A DNA stretch of 64,000 bases, taken from assembly GCA_905215555.1 (NCBI GenBank), contig CAJMQU010000023.1:1-64000 (forward strand), written 5' to 3'. Below, in pieces: positions 36,158-44,318 of this stretch. The position numbers were made by a program, and so were the translations under genes. Source of the DNA: an uncultured bacterium (GTDB lineage: Bacteria > Bacteroidota > Bacteroidia > Bacteroidales > Bacteroidaceae). The first letter of the stretch is position 1. Each line of letters begins with the position of its first letter. The notes under the pieces are model-generated. The model did not search any database and was not told the DNA's origin. It was given only the letters and a program-made list of their open reading frames with translations.

Positions 36158-36592
36158 TCAACGGCGTTTTGTCATAAAGAAATCCTTCATAAGTGCTGCA
36201 CAGTCATCGGCAAGCACCCCTTTCACTACCTTCGTCTTCGGATGCAAAGCCTGCGGTGCATAACGCTGGTATCCACGTTTCTCATCTTCCGCGCCGAACA
36301 CAAGCCGTCCCATCTGCGCCCAAGCAATAGCACCGGCACACATCACGCAAGGTTCAACGGTAACATAAAGAGTACATTCATTCAGATACTTTCCGCCAAG
36401 AGTAGAAGCAGCGGCAGTAATCGCCTGCATTTCGGCATGAGCAGTCACATCTGTCAAAGTTTCAGTCAGATTATGGGCACGGGCAATGATACGGTCTTTG
36501 CATACAACAACCGCACCTACAGGTACTTCTCCCCGCTCAGCAGCTTTACTCGCTTCCGCAAGCGCCTGTTTCATATAAAAGCTATCGTCCAA
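36158..36592 (-). CDS. tadA: tRNA-specific adenosine deaminase
   Basis: 144 residues. The zinc deaminase motif is complete: HAEM (His52, catalytic Glu54) and PCVMCAGA (Cys81, Cys84). It converts A34 to inosine in tRNA-Arg(ACG). Length and N-terminus (MDDSFYMKQALAEA) fit TadA rather than guanine or cytosine deaminases. Its upstream gene is the ribbon-helix-helix protein, 40 bases away. Confidence 0.93.
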   Translation of the reverse strand: MDDSFYMKQALAEASKAAERGEVPVGAVVVCKDRIIARAHNLTETLTDVTAHAEMQAITAAASTLGGKYLNECTLYVTVEPCVMCAGAIAWAQMGRLVFGAEDEKRGYQRYAPQALHPKTKVVKGVLADDCAALMKDFFMTKRR

Positions 36593-36632
36593 CTTCCCCT
36601 CTGATTTTTAATTCTCAATTTTTAATTCTCTC

Positions 36633-36866
36633 CTATCTCCTCATATCATGCTCTCCGAAAAGAGTCGGATAATCTTCTTCCATATTCTTATGGATAAACA
36701 TGAGAATAGTCTCCCGTAGCCAACGCGATTTGTTCGTTATCTTGTATTTCTCCAGATAACGGTCTACAATCCGTAGCTCTTCCTCGCTCATCAGACATAC
36801 GATGCGTTGTTCACGTTTCGGTTCTTCGGGTGTTGCTTTCGCACACGTTTTATCTCTCTTTCTCAT
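36633..36866 (-). CDS. Ribbon-helix-helix-like small basic protein
   Basis: 77 residues. A basic N-terminus is followed by QRIVCLMSEEELRIVDRYLE and KYKITNKSRWLRETILMFIH, the strand-helix-helix spacing of Arc/CopG/MobC-type ribbon-helix-helix proteins. It may bind DNA as a dimer. It lies upstream of tadA and divergent from yraN, so it is chromosomal and not part of a mobilisation module here. The function is not known. Confidence 0.7.
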   Translation of the reverse strand: MRKRDKTCAKATPEEPKREQRIVCLMSEEELRIVDRYLEKYKITNKSRWLRETILMFIHKNMEEDYPTLFGEHDMRR

Positions 36867-36916
36867 ATTTCCTGCAAAATTAGTTTTCCTTCTGTAAATA
36901 CAAAGCAGAAAAAACG

Positions 36917-36924
36917 TATTTTTG
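36917..36924 (+). promoter_or_regulatory. -7 box (TATTTTTG) of the yraN-family gene
   Basis: A perfect TAnnTTTG 36 bases before the ATG at 36960. It lies inside the longer reading frame and so decides against starts upstream of 36960. Confidence 0.55.
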
Positions 36925-36959
36925 CATTGAAACAGCTAAAAAGCAGAACAAATATAGGT

Positions 36960-37325
36960 ATGGCAGCACACAATGCCCTCGGAAAAGCAGGAGAAGATGC
37001 CGCAATGGCATATTTGGAACGCAACGGATACACCATCCGCCACCGCAACTGGCGAAAAAACCGCCTCGAACTGGACATTGTGGCAGTCAAAGACGAACAA
37101 CTGATTGTAGTGGAGGTAAAAACCCGCAGCAATACGGACTACGTCGAACCGCAGGATGCCGTCAATTGGCAGAAGGTACGCCACATTGTGGTGGCTGCTG
37201 ATGCTTACATCAAGCATTTTAGCATCGATGCTCCCGTTCGTTTTGATATTATTACCGCTGTCGGCGAGGCTGGCGCATTTGAGATTGAACATATCAAGGA
37301 TGCATTTTATCCGCCGATGTTCTGA
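36960..37325 (+). CDS. YraN/UPF0102 endonuclease-like protein
   Basis: 121 residues. The fold is of the Holliday-junction resolvase/restriction endonuclease type, with the catalytic pattern GEDAAMAYLERNGY, then ELDIVAVKDEQLIVVEVKTR. The Glu-Asp...Glu-x-Lys arrangement is the PD-(D/E)XK core. The cellular role of this widespread family is unsettled. The start at 36960 (MAAHNALGKAGED) is supported by the promoter just upstream. Confidence 0.9.
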   Translation: MAAHNALGKAGEDAAMAYLERNGYTIRHRNWRKNRLELDIVAVKDEQLIVVEVKTRSNTDYVEPQDAVNWQKVRHIVVAADAYIKHFSIDAPVRFDIITAVGEAGAFEIEHIKDAFYPPMF

Positions 37326-37392
37326 GGAAATTGGAAATATACTCTGATGTTAAAAGTCAGATAAGGTTTTGAACAAGGCTAATTGAAAAATA

Positions 37393-37415
37393 TTCTGCGT
37401 CAGGATAACGCAGAA
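37393..37415 (+). terminator. Hairpin between yraN and the YjbR-type gene
   Basis: TTCTGCGT (37393-37400) and ACGCAGAA (37408-37415) form a perfect 8-bp stem with a 7-base loop. No strong T-run follows, so termination may be weak. Confidence 0.5.
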
Positions 37416-37440
37416 CAATTAATAATTAATAGTGACCCAA

Positions 37441-37797
37441 ATGGATATAGAAACCGCCCGCGAATACTGTCTCGCAAAGAAAGCCGTAACGGAGTGTCTT
37501 CCGTTCGATGAGTATTCACTTGTGATGAAAGTGATGGACAAGATGTTTGCACTGATTGACTTGGAAGGTTCCAACAAAATCTCAATGAAGTGCGATCCGG
37601 AATATGCAATAGAATTGCGTGAGCATTACTCAGCTATTGAGGGCGCCTACCACTTCAACAAGAAATACTGGAACCAGATTTTCCTTGACGGCGATGTGGA
37701 CGATAAACTGATAAAAAGCCTCATCGACCATGCTTATGAGGAAGTACTAAAGAAGTTCACCAAGAAAATGCGTGCCGAATATGATGCCCTGCCCTGA
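37441..37797 (+). CDS. MmcQ/YjbR family protein
   Basis: 118 residues from the ATG at 37441; an in-frame GTG lies three codons earlier. The pattern YCLAKKAVTECLPFDEYSLV, MKVMDKMFALIDLEG, and HFNKKYWNQIFLDG matches the YjbR (CyaY-like fold) family, thought to bind DNA. The stop codon is separated by one base from the birA start, so the two are translationally linked. Confidence 0.88.
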   Translation: MDIETAREYCLAKKAVTECLPFDEYSLVMKVMDKMFALIDLEGSNKISMKCDPEYAIELREHYSAIEGAYHFNKKYWNQIFLDGDVDDKLIKSLIDHAYEEVLKKFTKKMRAEYDALP

Positions 37798-37798
37798 T

Positions 37799-38590
37799 AT
37801 GAAGAAAGACCCGAATTTGATGATTACCTCTGCAGAGTTTCCTGTTCCGCTGGTCATATTGCCGGAAACAGACTCTACGAACAACTATTTAACGCAACTT
37901 TGCGACGGGCAGCAGTCCGCTGTCCGAGAGTTTACGACAGTCATAGCCGAACGCCAGACTGCCGGTAAAGGGCAGCGTGGCAACAGTTGGGAGTCAGAAG
38001 ACTTCCGGAACATTACATTCAGCTTCGTACTCTATCCCACTTTTATTGAAGCCCGTCGCCAGTTCATCCTTTCTCAAATCGTCTCCCTCTCCATCAAGGA
38101 AGAACTGGACGAATGGACGGAAGGCATTTCCATCAAATGGCCGAACGACATCTATTGGAACGAAAAGAAAATTTGCGGCATACTGATAGAGAACGACCTT
38201 TCCGGGCACCACATCGGACGCAGCATCTCCGGCATCGGGGTAAACATAAATCAGGAAACCTTCCGGAGCAATGCTCCCAATCCGGTATCTTTAAAGCAAA
38301 TCACAGGGCAAGAGTACGACCGCTACCTGATACTCGCCAACATCATGAGGCGACTAAAAGAGTACTACACCCTCCTGCAAACAGACACTTCGGGTGATGC
38401 CGCCAACCGTATTGCCGAACGTTATGCCCATTCCCTTTTTCGCCGCGAAGGCTTTCATCGCTATGCCGATGCAGACAGTGAGTTCCTTGCCCGCTTGCTA
38501 CGCGTTGAACCGGACGGACGATTTATCCTTGAAGACCAGACAGGAAAAGAGCGCGGATACCTGTTTAAGGAAGTGCAATACATTCTCTGA
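37799..38590 (+). CDS. birA: Biotin-[acetyl-CoA carboxylase] ligase
   Basis: 263 residues. It makes biotinyl-AMP and transfers biotin to carboxylase carrier proteins. Motifs: TDSTNNYL, the biotinyl-AMP loop AGKGQRGNSWES, and SIKWPNDIYWNEKKICGIL with GIGVNIN. There is no N-terminal winged helix, so it is a group I enzyme without repressor function. The start at 37799 lies one base after the upstream stop; the ATG at 37820 is an alternative. Confidence 0.94.
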   Translation: MKKDPNLMITSAEFPVPLVILPETDSTNNYLTQLCDGQQSAVREFTTVIAERQTAGKGQRGNSWESEDFRNITFSFVLYPTFIEARRQFILSQIVSLSIKEELDEWTEGISIKWPNDIYWNEKKICGILIENDLSGHHIGRSISGIGVNINQETFRSNAPNPVSLKQITGQEYDRYLILANIMRRLKEYYTLLQTDTSGDAANRIAERYAHSLFRREGFHRYADADSEFLARLLRVEPDGRFILEDQTGKERGYLFKEVQYIL

Positions 38591-38597
38591 CGCAAAG

Positions 38598-38780
38598 CAA
38601 TCACTCAATATCAAACCGTATTGTTTAAAAGTCTTCAAGCACCGATGGTATATCGTAGCTCGCAGCCCTTATTATGAGACTATTATGATTTATGCACTCG
38701 ATCGCATTCATAAATTACAAATTACGGATATACAACTGTTCATAGCATTTGCTTATATTAGAATAAAATATTATATTTGA
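38598..38780 (+). pseudogene. WYL-domain regulator remnant
   Basis: About 60 codons in one frame contain IKPYCLKVFKHRWYIVAR, then SPYYETIMIYALDRI and LQITD, which read like the core of a WYL sensor domain (WY in HRWYIVAR, ALDRI). No start codon or N-terminal helix-turn-helix precedes it; upstream in frame it merges with birA antisense-like text. It ends at a stop at 38780. It is therefore a C-terminal fragment of a WYL-family transcription factor. Next to the other relics at 39829-41277, it marks a decaying region. Confidence 0.7.
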
Positions 38781-38997
38781 ACAAAGTTGTTTGATGAGAT
38801 GCAAAGCACAAAATTTCAATGCAGTTACATTGTCTCCAAATTGTTACCAACAACTTTCGACTTCTCTACTTAATTCTGTCAGTCAGTCAGATACAGGAAG
38901 ATTTCTTATCCGAGGCAAAGATAAGATCGTTCTGTCCTTTCAGCCCCCACCGAATCTTCCTGTTCATCGGCATTCCGGCTGAAACTACTTTCCCGTT
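38781..38997. other. Intergenic stretch with no recognised feature
   Basis: Between the WYL fragment and the HU-like gene I see only AT-rich text and a short GTCAGTCAGTCAG run near 38878. No supported gene. Confidence 0.5.
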
Positions 38998-39636
38998 TCA
39001 CCGCTTCACCTTCGCATCCCGTGACACGCCGTAATATCCCGGCATCGGGCGATAGATGGGTTGCGTACGCCGCCCTACGTTCATCAACTTGCCTTCTTCC
39101 AGAAGCCGTTTCAAGTGCCCGTTGGCAGTGGTGCGGGCCATGCCGCACAGGTTCTGGAAATCGTAGCGAATCAGTATATCATGTTCGGCGAAGTATTCCT
39201 TCAAACGCATGTCTATCTCCACTTCCGAGAGGCGTTGGGAGTGACGGGTATATTTACTTCGGGTGGTAGTGATACCCGTCAGCGCACTTTTCAGGTTGAC
39301 GTCGGGACGGAAACTGATGCTCTTCAGTCGCAATTTCAGATGCTTGTTCGGCGTGCTGCGCGTCACTTTCTGCGTAGCTTCCAACGTGGGGGCAAAATAT
39401 CCTAAACCTTCGATGTGCACCTCACGACCTTCGCGCAACTCCTCGCTGCAAATCTGCGTCAGGCAATCTATCGCGTTCATCACATCGCCCACCGTGAGCG
39501 AACTGCGGGCATGCACGCGGGCATAAAGTTGCTTCATGCTGACTTTTCCGTTAAGCAACGGACGGGGATGCAGTCCCCTTTCTTCCGGATCACCCTCAGC
39601 GTTGGGGTTCTCATACCAATCATATACTATTGCCAT
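38998..39636 (-). CDS. HU-family DNA-binding protein with C-terminal winged-helix-like domain
   Basis: 212 residues. Residues about 25-120 fit the HU/IHF-like (HU-HIG) domain of Bacteroidetes: SSLTVGDVMNAIDCLTQI, then VHIEGLGYFAPTLEATQK and SISFRPDVNLKSAL. The C-terminal part (RLKEYFAEHDILIRYDFQN, GMARTTANGHLKRLLEEGKL, RRTQPIYRPMPGYY) resembles a winged helix. It is likely a nucleoid or regulatory DNA-binding protein. A 22-base-period repeat occupies its likely leader. Confidence 0.85.
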   Translation of the reverse strand: MAIVYDWYENPNAEGDPEERGLHPRPLLNGKVSMKQLYARVHARSSLTVGDVMNAIDCLTQICSEELREGREVHIEGLGYFAPTLEATQKVTRSTPNKHLKLRLKSISFRPDVNLKSALTGITTTRSKYTRHSQRLSEVEIDMRLKEYFAEHDILIRYDFQNLCGMARTTANGHLKRLLEEGKLMNVGRRTQPIYRPMPGYYGVSRDAKVKR

Positions 39637-39705
39637 AAACCTTATTCTTTTCTACGTTAATAACCTTGCTTTATTGTGCTAAAGATACTGGTTGAAAAAT
39701 GAACC

Positions 39706-39787
39706 ACTATGGTCGGTCGAACAAATGACTGGAGTCATTTAATCAAACAACTCCGGTCGAAAGAGCGAACAACTAAAGTCGGTCATT
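39706..39787. repeat. Tandem ACTnnnGTC(G/A) repeat, exact 22-base period
   Basis: ACT starts at 39706, 39728, 39750 and 39772, each followed after three bases by GTCG, GTCA, GTCG and GTCG. The spacing is exactly 22 in every step, while the rest of each unit has diverged. Unit 2 includes a perfect 8-base hairpin (AAATGACT-gg-AGTCATTT, 39723-39740). It lies upstream of the HU-like gene and downstream of its -7 box, so it is probably transcribed in the leader. Confidence 0.8.
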
Positions 39788-39801
39788 TATAAAACAGCAT
39801 A

Positions 39802-39809
39802 CAAAGGTA
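39802..39809 (-). promoter_or_regulatory. -7 box (TACCTTTG) of the HU-like gene
   Basis: CAAAGGTA on the plus strand is a perfect minus-strand TAnnTTTG. Transcription would begin near 39795 and give a leader of about 160 bases containing the tandem repeat. No good -33 partner is visible. Confidence 0.5.
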
Positions 39810-39828
39810 CATAAAATAGGGTATTATG

Positions 39829-39964
39829 TACCTAAAAGTCCTGTCTTTTTCTGCAAGCGCCTTTTAGAAAGAATGCCTTATACCTCGAAGCACATGACGA
39901 AGGCATCCCTTGCTGGGACAAAGACCTGAGCCGCTACGTCTTTTCCTCCTACATTCCCTCTTAG
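39829..39964 (+). pseudogene. Unidentified C-terminal gene remnant
   Basis: About 43 open codons end at a TAG at 39962-39964 and contain ALYLEAHDEGIPCWDKDL, then SRYVFSSYIPS. The text has normal protein composition (Trp, Cys, Tyr, charged residues) but has no start codon, and I cannot name the family. Given the broken exporter next to it, it may be the tail of a third gene of that system. Low certainty. Confidence 0.4.
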
Positions 39965-39984
39965 CATCCTTTTCACCTCTACAA

Positions 39985-40795
39985 TAAAGCTATTAAAACT
40001 CCCCATGTCTTTCTTTGATACCAAACTGATGGGCGACTTGCTCCAACGGATGAGCGATCACAATCGGGTGGAGAAATTCCTTACCACACAAACACTCAGT
40101 GTTATGTTCTCATTACTCAGCTTTATTGTTTTCGGAATTGTATTGCTATGCTACAACCTGCAAATTTTCTTCATCTTCCTCGCAGGCAGCATCTTCCATT
40201 CTATCTGGATTACTCTTTTCCTGAAACGTAGAAAGCAGATAGACTACCTCTACTTTGAGAAACAAGCCAAAAATAGCAATAAAACTTATCAATTCATCAC
40301 AGCCATGCAGGAGATAAAGTTGCAAGACTGCGAACAGCGCCGTCGTTGGGAATGGGAAGACGTACAAGCTGAACTTTTCGATGCCAATATGAAAACCCTG
40401 AAACTGCAACAGACACAAGAGGCAGGTAGTATCTTCATCAATGAGATAAAGAATATCGTAATCACTGTGATAGCAGCAAGAGCCGTGATAAGCGGACAAA
40501 TGACATTGGGTATGATGTTAGCTGTAAATATATCATCGGACAAGATGGTGTAGGGCTGAGCCAAGGACAAAAACAACGGATACTAATAGCACGTGCCGTC
40601 TATAAAAATCCCCAGTACATCTTTCTGGATGAAGCCACCAACGCATTGGACGCCAACAATGAACGGGTTATAGTGGAAAACCTATTGGAATTCTATAAAG
40701 GAAAAATTATAGAAACCGGAATACATCAAGAGCTGATTGCCAATAGAAAAGCCTATTACGATCTTGTAAAAAATCAATTAGAATTGGGTAACTAA
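39985..40795 (+). pseudogene. Broken peptidase-type ABC exporter (bacteriocin/RiPP transporter)
   Basis: Coding text begins abruptly near IKLLKLPMSFFDTKLMGD, inside the membrane domain of a C39-peptidase ABC exporter; the peptidase domain and first helices are missing. The open part (40005-40553) ends at a stop. In another frame the ATPase resumes at YIIGQDGVGLSQGQKQRILI, with no Walker A, and continues through FLDEATNALDANNE to EFYKGK. It then jumps to IIETGIHQELIA, losing the H-loop segment. It closes with YDLVKNQLELGN. So there is one 5' truncation and at least two internal deletions. The protein cannot transport. Confidence 0.85.
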
Positions 40796-40810
40796 ATAAA
40801 AGATAGAATC

Positions 40811-41277
40811 ATGGATAACATAGAACTTAGGAGCGAACAGGTACAAAAAATCATTGGACAAATTCCTTCGATATTGACACGCAGTGGAATCAGTCTTATC
40901 GGAGTAATTGTAACATTGCTACTGGCAGTGGCCGCATTTGTTCCATATCCTGAAACACTTGAAGGAGAAGTAACAATAGAAGAAAATGATAATGAGAATA
41001 CATATGCCAAAGGATTATTACCTTACGCTTCCATCACACAAGTTAAAAAGGACATGAGTGTTGAAATAGAATTAGAGGGCTTCAACGCCAGAGAATATGG
41101 CTATCAACATGGTATTATATCCTATGTTTTGCCGGAAGTAATTACAAATAACAAAAAAACTACTTCTCATTTAACATCATACTTAAAGAAAATCCTTTCA
41201 TGCAAAAAGGCATGAAAGGATATGTATCTGTTATATTGTCAAATAAGACATTATTGGAAAGAATCATCTCAAAATAA
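40811..41277 (+). pseudogene. Broken HlyD-type adaptor of the peptide exporter
   Basis: The N-terminus is intact (LRSEQVQKIIGQIPSILTRS, then a membrane helix). After FVPYPETLEGEVTI the lipoyl and coiled-coil domains are missing and text resumes in the C-terminal barrel (AKGLLPYASITQVKKDMSVE). The frame stops at 41215. In another frame from about 41186 it continues ENPFMQKGMKGYVSVILSNK, then TLLERIISK and a stop at 41275-41277. It lies 15 bases after the ABC remnant, the normal operon order for such exporters. Confidence 0.8.
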
Positions 41278-41290
41278 AGTTAGTTTTCCA

Positions 41291-41971
41291 CTATTTAATC
41301 TCCGCCTCCAACTTCTTTATCTTCTCCAGCGTCTTCCCCGCCTCCGTAGATGGAAACAGTTGCAACACCCGCTGTAAGTACCCTTTTGCCTTGGAGTAAC
41401 CATTGGAGTAGACCTCCGAAAGTCCGTTCCGGTAACGGGCATATTGCATCCGTGTAGGAGAAACTATCTTTTTGTAATCATCTTCCAACTTCTTCTTATC
41501 GCGCTCTGCCTGCAAATAAAAATAATTTCCCAGAAAAATATTCGCCTGCAGATTGTTGGCATCAAGCATCAAAACCTTTTCGTAAGTCTTCAAGGCATCC
41601 TTTTCCTTCCCCCTCATCATCTCCATTTCAGCACACGCCATGAGAGCAGGAACATCTTCTGAATGATACTGCAAGAATTCTCTGTAAAATAAATAAGCTT
41701 TATCATAATTCCGCTTACGTTTATAGTACGTAGCCAACTCGTTTGCCAGGCGGGGAGCCACGGCACTATTCTTTTCTACCTGAGTCAAGTAAAACATCTC
41801 TGTCTGCTCCACTCCTGCATTTGCCGACTGACGAAACACACTCACAGCATAGTCGTCCTGCCCCTCAGACAAAGCGACAGATACTTTCTGTAACAATTCC
41901 CCAGCCGATTGCGCAGAGAGTGTAAAGGGGAAAGCCACTATTAATGAAAATAGCAAAGTTAAGGTTCTCAT
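41291..41971 (-). CDS. Exported TPR protein
   Basis: 226 residues. A signal peptide ends near LSAQ (residue 21). TPR-like helices follow at about 75-150 (NYDKAYLFYREFLQYHSEDV and EKDALKTYEKVLMLDANNLQ), and a further repeat lies near the C-terminus (AKGYLQRVLQLFPSTEAGK). Likely a periplasmic scaffold of unknown partner. It stands alone between the decayed exporter and a divergent MATE pump gene. Confidence 0.85.
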   Translation of the reverse strand: MRTLTLLFSLIVAFPFTLSAQSAGELLQKVSVALSEGQDDYAVSVFRQSANAGVEQTEMFYLTQVEKNSAVAPRLANELATYYKRKRNYDKAYLFYREFLQYHSEDVPALMACAEMEMMRGKEKDALKTYEKVLMLDANNLQANIFLGNYFYLQAERDKKKLEDDYKKIVSPTRMQYARYRNGLSEVYSNGYSKAKGYLQRVLQLFPSTEAGKTLEKIKKLEAEIK

Positions 41972-42060
41972 CTCTTATTAATATTACCCGGTTTTTGTTC
42001 CACAAAGATATTCATTTTTAAAACATTATGTAGCATAAAAATTGTTATTATCGAATGCTT

Positions 42061-42092
42061 TTTTACCGTTCCAGGCAAAAAGAGTACCTTTG
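42061..42092 (+). promoter_or_regulatory. Bacteroides-type promoter of the MATE gene
   Basis: TTTT (42061-42064) and TACCTTTG (42085-42092) are 20 bases apart. The promoter lies inside the longer reading frame and fixes the start at 42123. Confidence 0.6.
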
Positions 42093-42122
42093 CCGGCAAA
42101 TAGAACAAATCTACACCTTAAA

Positions 42123-43439
42123 ATGATTGTCCAAAGTTCGAATATTATCAATAAAAGAATCCTACAGATAGCCGTACCGTCCATTATCTCAAACATTACA
42201 GTGCCTCTGCTGGGAGTGATCGACGTGACCATTGTCGGCCATCTGGGAGCAGCTGCTTATATCGGTGCCATTGCCGTCGGAGGTATGCTGTTCAACATCA
42301 TTTACTGGATTTTCGGATTCCTGAGAATGGGTACCAGCGGAATGACCTCGCAAGCATACGGCAGGCATGATATGGAAGAAGTCACGCGGTTATTGCTACG
42401 GTCCGTCAGTGTGGGATTATTAATATCTGTCTGCCTGTTGGCTTTGCAGTATCCTATCCGCCAACTCGCATTCACTTTCATACAAACAACGAAAGAGGTG
42501 GAAGGGCCGGCTACGATTTACTTCCGAATCTGCATCTGGGGTGCTCCCGCCATGCTCGGACTTTATGGTTTTGCTGGATGGTTCATTGGCATGCAGAATT
42601 CACGCTTCCCGATGTACATCGCCATCACACAAAACATTGTGAATATCATCGCAAGCCTTTGCTTCGTCTATTTATTCCACATGAAAGTGGCCGGAGTAGC
42701 TTTCGGTACACTCACCGCCCAGTATGCCGGCTTTCTGATGGCTCTGATATTATGGAAGCGCTACTATAACGGACTGAAAAAACACATCAACTGGAGGGAT
42801 GTATTGCAAAAGCAAGCTATGCTGCGCTTCTTCCAAGTAAACCGGGACATCTTCCTGCGAACACTTTGTCTGGTTATTGTCACCTTGTTTTTCACTTCCG
42901 CCGGAGCAGCACAGGGAGAGGTGGTGCTGGCTGTCAATACTTTGCTGATGCAGCTATTCACTCTGTTCTCATATATCATGGATGGTTTCGCCTATTCAGG
43001 CGAAGCCCTGGCAGGCAAATACATCGGTGCTGGCAACCGGACTGCACTGCATCTTACCGTTCGCCAGCTCTTTGTCTGGGGCATCGGGCTTTCCACAGGA
43101 TTCACATTGCTCTATCTCTTCGGTGGTAAAGCTTTTTTAGGATTACTCACCAACGAGGTATCGGTAATCCGGGAAGCCGGAAACTATTTCTACTGGGTAC
43201 TGGCTATTCCGCTTGCAGGTTTCGCAGCCTTTCTGTGGGATGGCATTTTTATCGGGGCTACTGCCACCCGGCAGATGTTCTACTCCATGCTTGCAGCCTC
43301 GGCCAGCTTCTTTCTCGTCTATTACTCTTTACACGAATGGATGGGAAATCATGCCTTGTGGTTGGCTTTCATCGCTTATTTAGCCCTTCGTGGCATTATG
43401 CAGACGGTTTTAAGCAGAAAAATCCTGCATCAAAGTTAA
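42123..43439 (+). CDS. MATE family efflux transporter (DinF/NorM-like)
   Basis: 438 residues, about 12 helices in two related halves. The opening INKRILQIAVPSIISNITVP and DVTIVGHLGAAAYIGAIAVG are typical of MATE proteins of the DinF branch (Asp in helix 1/2, GHLG). It should export cationic drugs using a proton or sodium gradient. It lies 49 bases before pyrH, but pyrH has its own promoter. Confidence 0.93.
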   Translation: MIVQSSNIINKRILQIAVPSIISNITVPLLGVIDVTIVGHLGAAAYIGAIAVGGMLFNIIYWIFGFLRMGTSGMTSQAYGRHDMEEVTRLLLRSVSVGLLISVCLLALQYPIRQLAFTFIQTTKEVEGPATIYFRICIWGAPAMLGLYGFAGWFIGMQNSRFPMYIAITQNIVNIIASLCFVYLFHMKVAGVAFGTLTAQYAGFLMALILWKRYYNGLKKHINWRDVLQKQAMLRFFQVNRDIFLRTLCLVIVTLFFTSAGAAQGEVVLAVNTLLMQLFTLFSYIMDGFAYSGEALAGKYIGAGNRTALHLTVRQLFVWGIGLSTGFTLLYLFGGKAFLGLLTNEVSVIREAGNYFYWVLAIPLAGFAAFLWDGIFIGATATRQMFYSMLAASASFFLVYYSLHEWMGNHALWLAFIAYLALRGIMQTVLSRKILHQS

Positions 43440-43458
43440 TCTTTACAGCCAGAAAGCG

Positions 43459-43466
43459 TATATTTG
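43459..43466 (+). promoter_or_regulatory. -7 box (TATATTTG) of pyrH
   Basis: A perfect TAnnTTTG 23 bases before the pyrH ATG. No clear -33 box is seen. Confidence 0.5.
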
Positions 43467-43488
43467 CAAAAACTAAATATAATATCGT

Positions 43489-44199
43489 ATGGCAAAGTAT
43501 AAAAGAGTTCTGCTAAAGCTCAGCGGCGAAAGCCTGATGGGTGAAAAACAATATGGCATCGACGAGAAGCGCCTTGCCGAATATGCAGCACAAATCAAGG
43601 AAATCCACGAACTGGGTGTCCAGATAGGTATCGTGATCGGTGGTGGCAACATCTTCCGCGGACTGAGTGGTGCAAACAAAGGTTTCGACCGCGTGAAAGG
43701 TGACCAGATGGGAATGCTCGCCACTGTTATCAACAGCCTGGCATTAAGTTCCGCCTTGGTAGCCGCCGGTGTGAAGGCGCGTGTGTTGACAGCCGTTCGC
43801 ATGGAGCCTATCGGAGAATTCTATAATAAATGGAAAGCTATAGAGTGTATGGAAGCAGGCGAAATAGTCATCATGTCTGCCGGAACAGGCAATCCGTTCT
43901 TTACAACCGACACCGGTTCTTCCCTCCGTGGCATCGAAATTGAAGCTGACGTCATGCTGAAAGGTACACGCGTAGACGGCATCTACACTGCCGACCCCGA
44001 GAAAGACCCTACTGCCACTAAATTCGACGATATCACTTATGATGAAGTGCTGAAACGTGGCCTGAAAGTGATGGACCTCACTGCTACATGCATGTGCAAA
44101 GAAAACAATTTGCCAATCATTGTGTTCGACATGGATACAGTGGGCAATTTGAAGAAGGTGATGCAAGGAGAAGAAATAGGAACACTGGTACACAATTGA
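43489..44199 (+). CDS. pyrH: UMP kinase
   Basis: 236 residues. It phosphorylates UMP to UDP in the cytoplasm. Diagnostic text: [13 protein letters not shown] at the N-terminus, [26 protein letters not shown], and [13 protein letters not shown], all of the bacterial amino-acid-kinase-fold UMP kinase. The order pyrH-frr is a conserved bacterial pair. Confidence 0.97.
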   Translation: MAKYKRVLLKLSGESLMGEKQYGIDEKRLAEYAAQIKEIHELGVQIGIVIGGGNIFRGLSGANKGFDRVKGDQMGMLATVINSLALSSALVAAGVKARVLTAVRMEPIGEFYNKWKAIECMEAGEIVIMSAGTGNPFFTTDTGSSLRGIEIEADVMLKGTRVDGIYTADPEKDPTATKFDDITYDEVLKRGLKVMDLTATCMCKENNLPIIVFDMDTVGNLKKVMQGEEIGTLVHN

Positions 44200-44271
44200 C
44201 AAATTAAAAGATGAGTGCCATTCATTTCTTAATTTTCAATTCTCAAGTTTCAATTTAATAAGTTTAATAAT

Positions 44272-44279
44272 TATATTTG
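44272..44279 (+). promoter_or_regulatory. -7 box (TATATTTG) of frr
   Basis: A perfect TAnnTTTG 39 bases before the frr ATG, preceded by an AT-rich spacer with AATTTTCAATTCTCAA text like other intergenic spacers in this window. Confidence 0.5.
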
Positions 44280-44318
44280 CAAAGTTTCAATTAAAGTACA
44301 ACTCCAAAACCAAAGAAT

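Noticed and set aside
36633..36866. MobC-type mobilisation protein
   Set aside because: The ribbon-helix-helix look is there, but no relaxase or origin of transfer is nearby and the neighbours are core genes.
38394..38597. Upstream extension of the WYL fragment as one 128-residue protein
   Set aside because: This part lies inside birA in another frame; only the segment after 38598 is family-like.
39706..39787. CRISPR array
   Set aside because: The period is 22 bases with only a 7-base conserved core and no distinct repeat and spacer; no cas genes are present.
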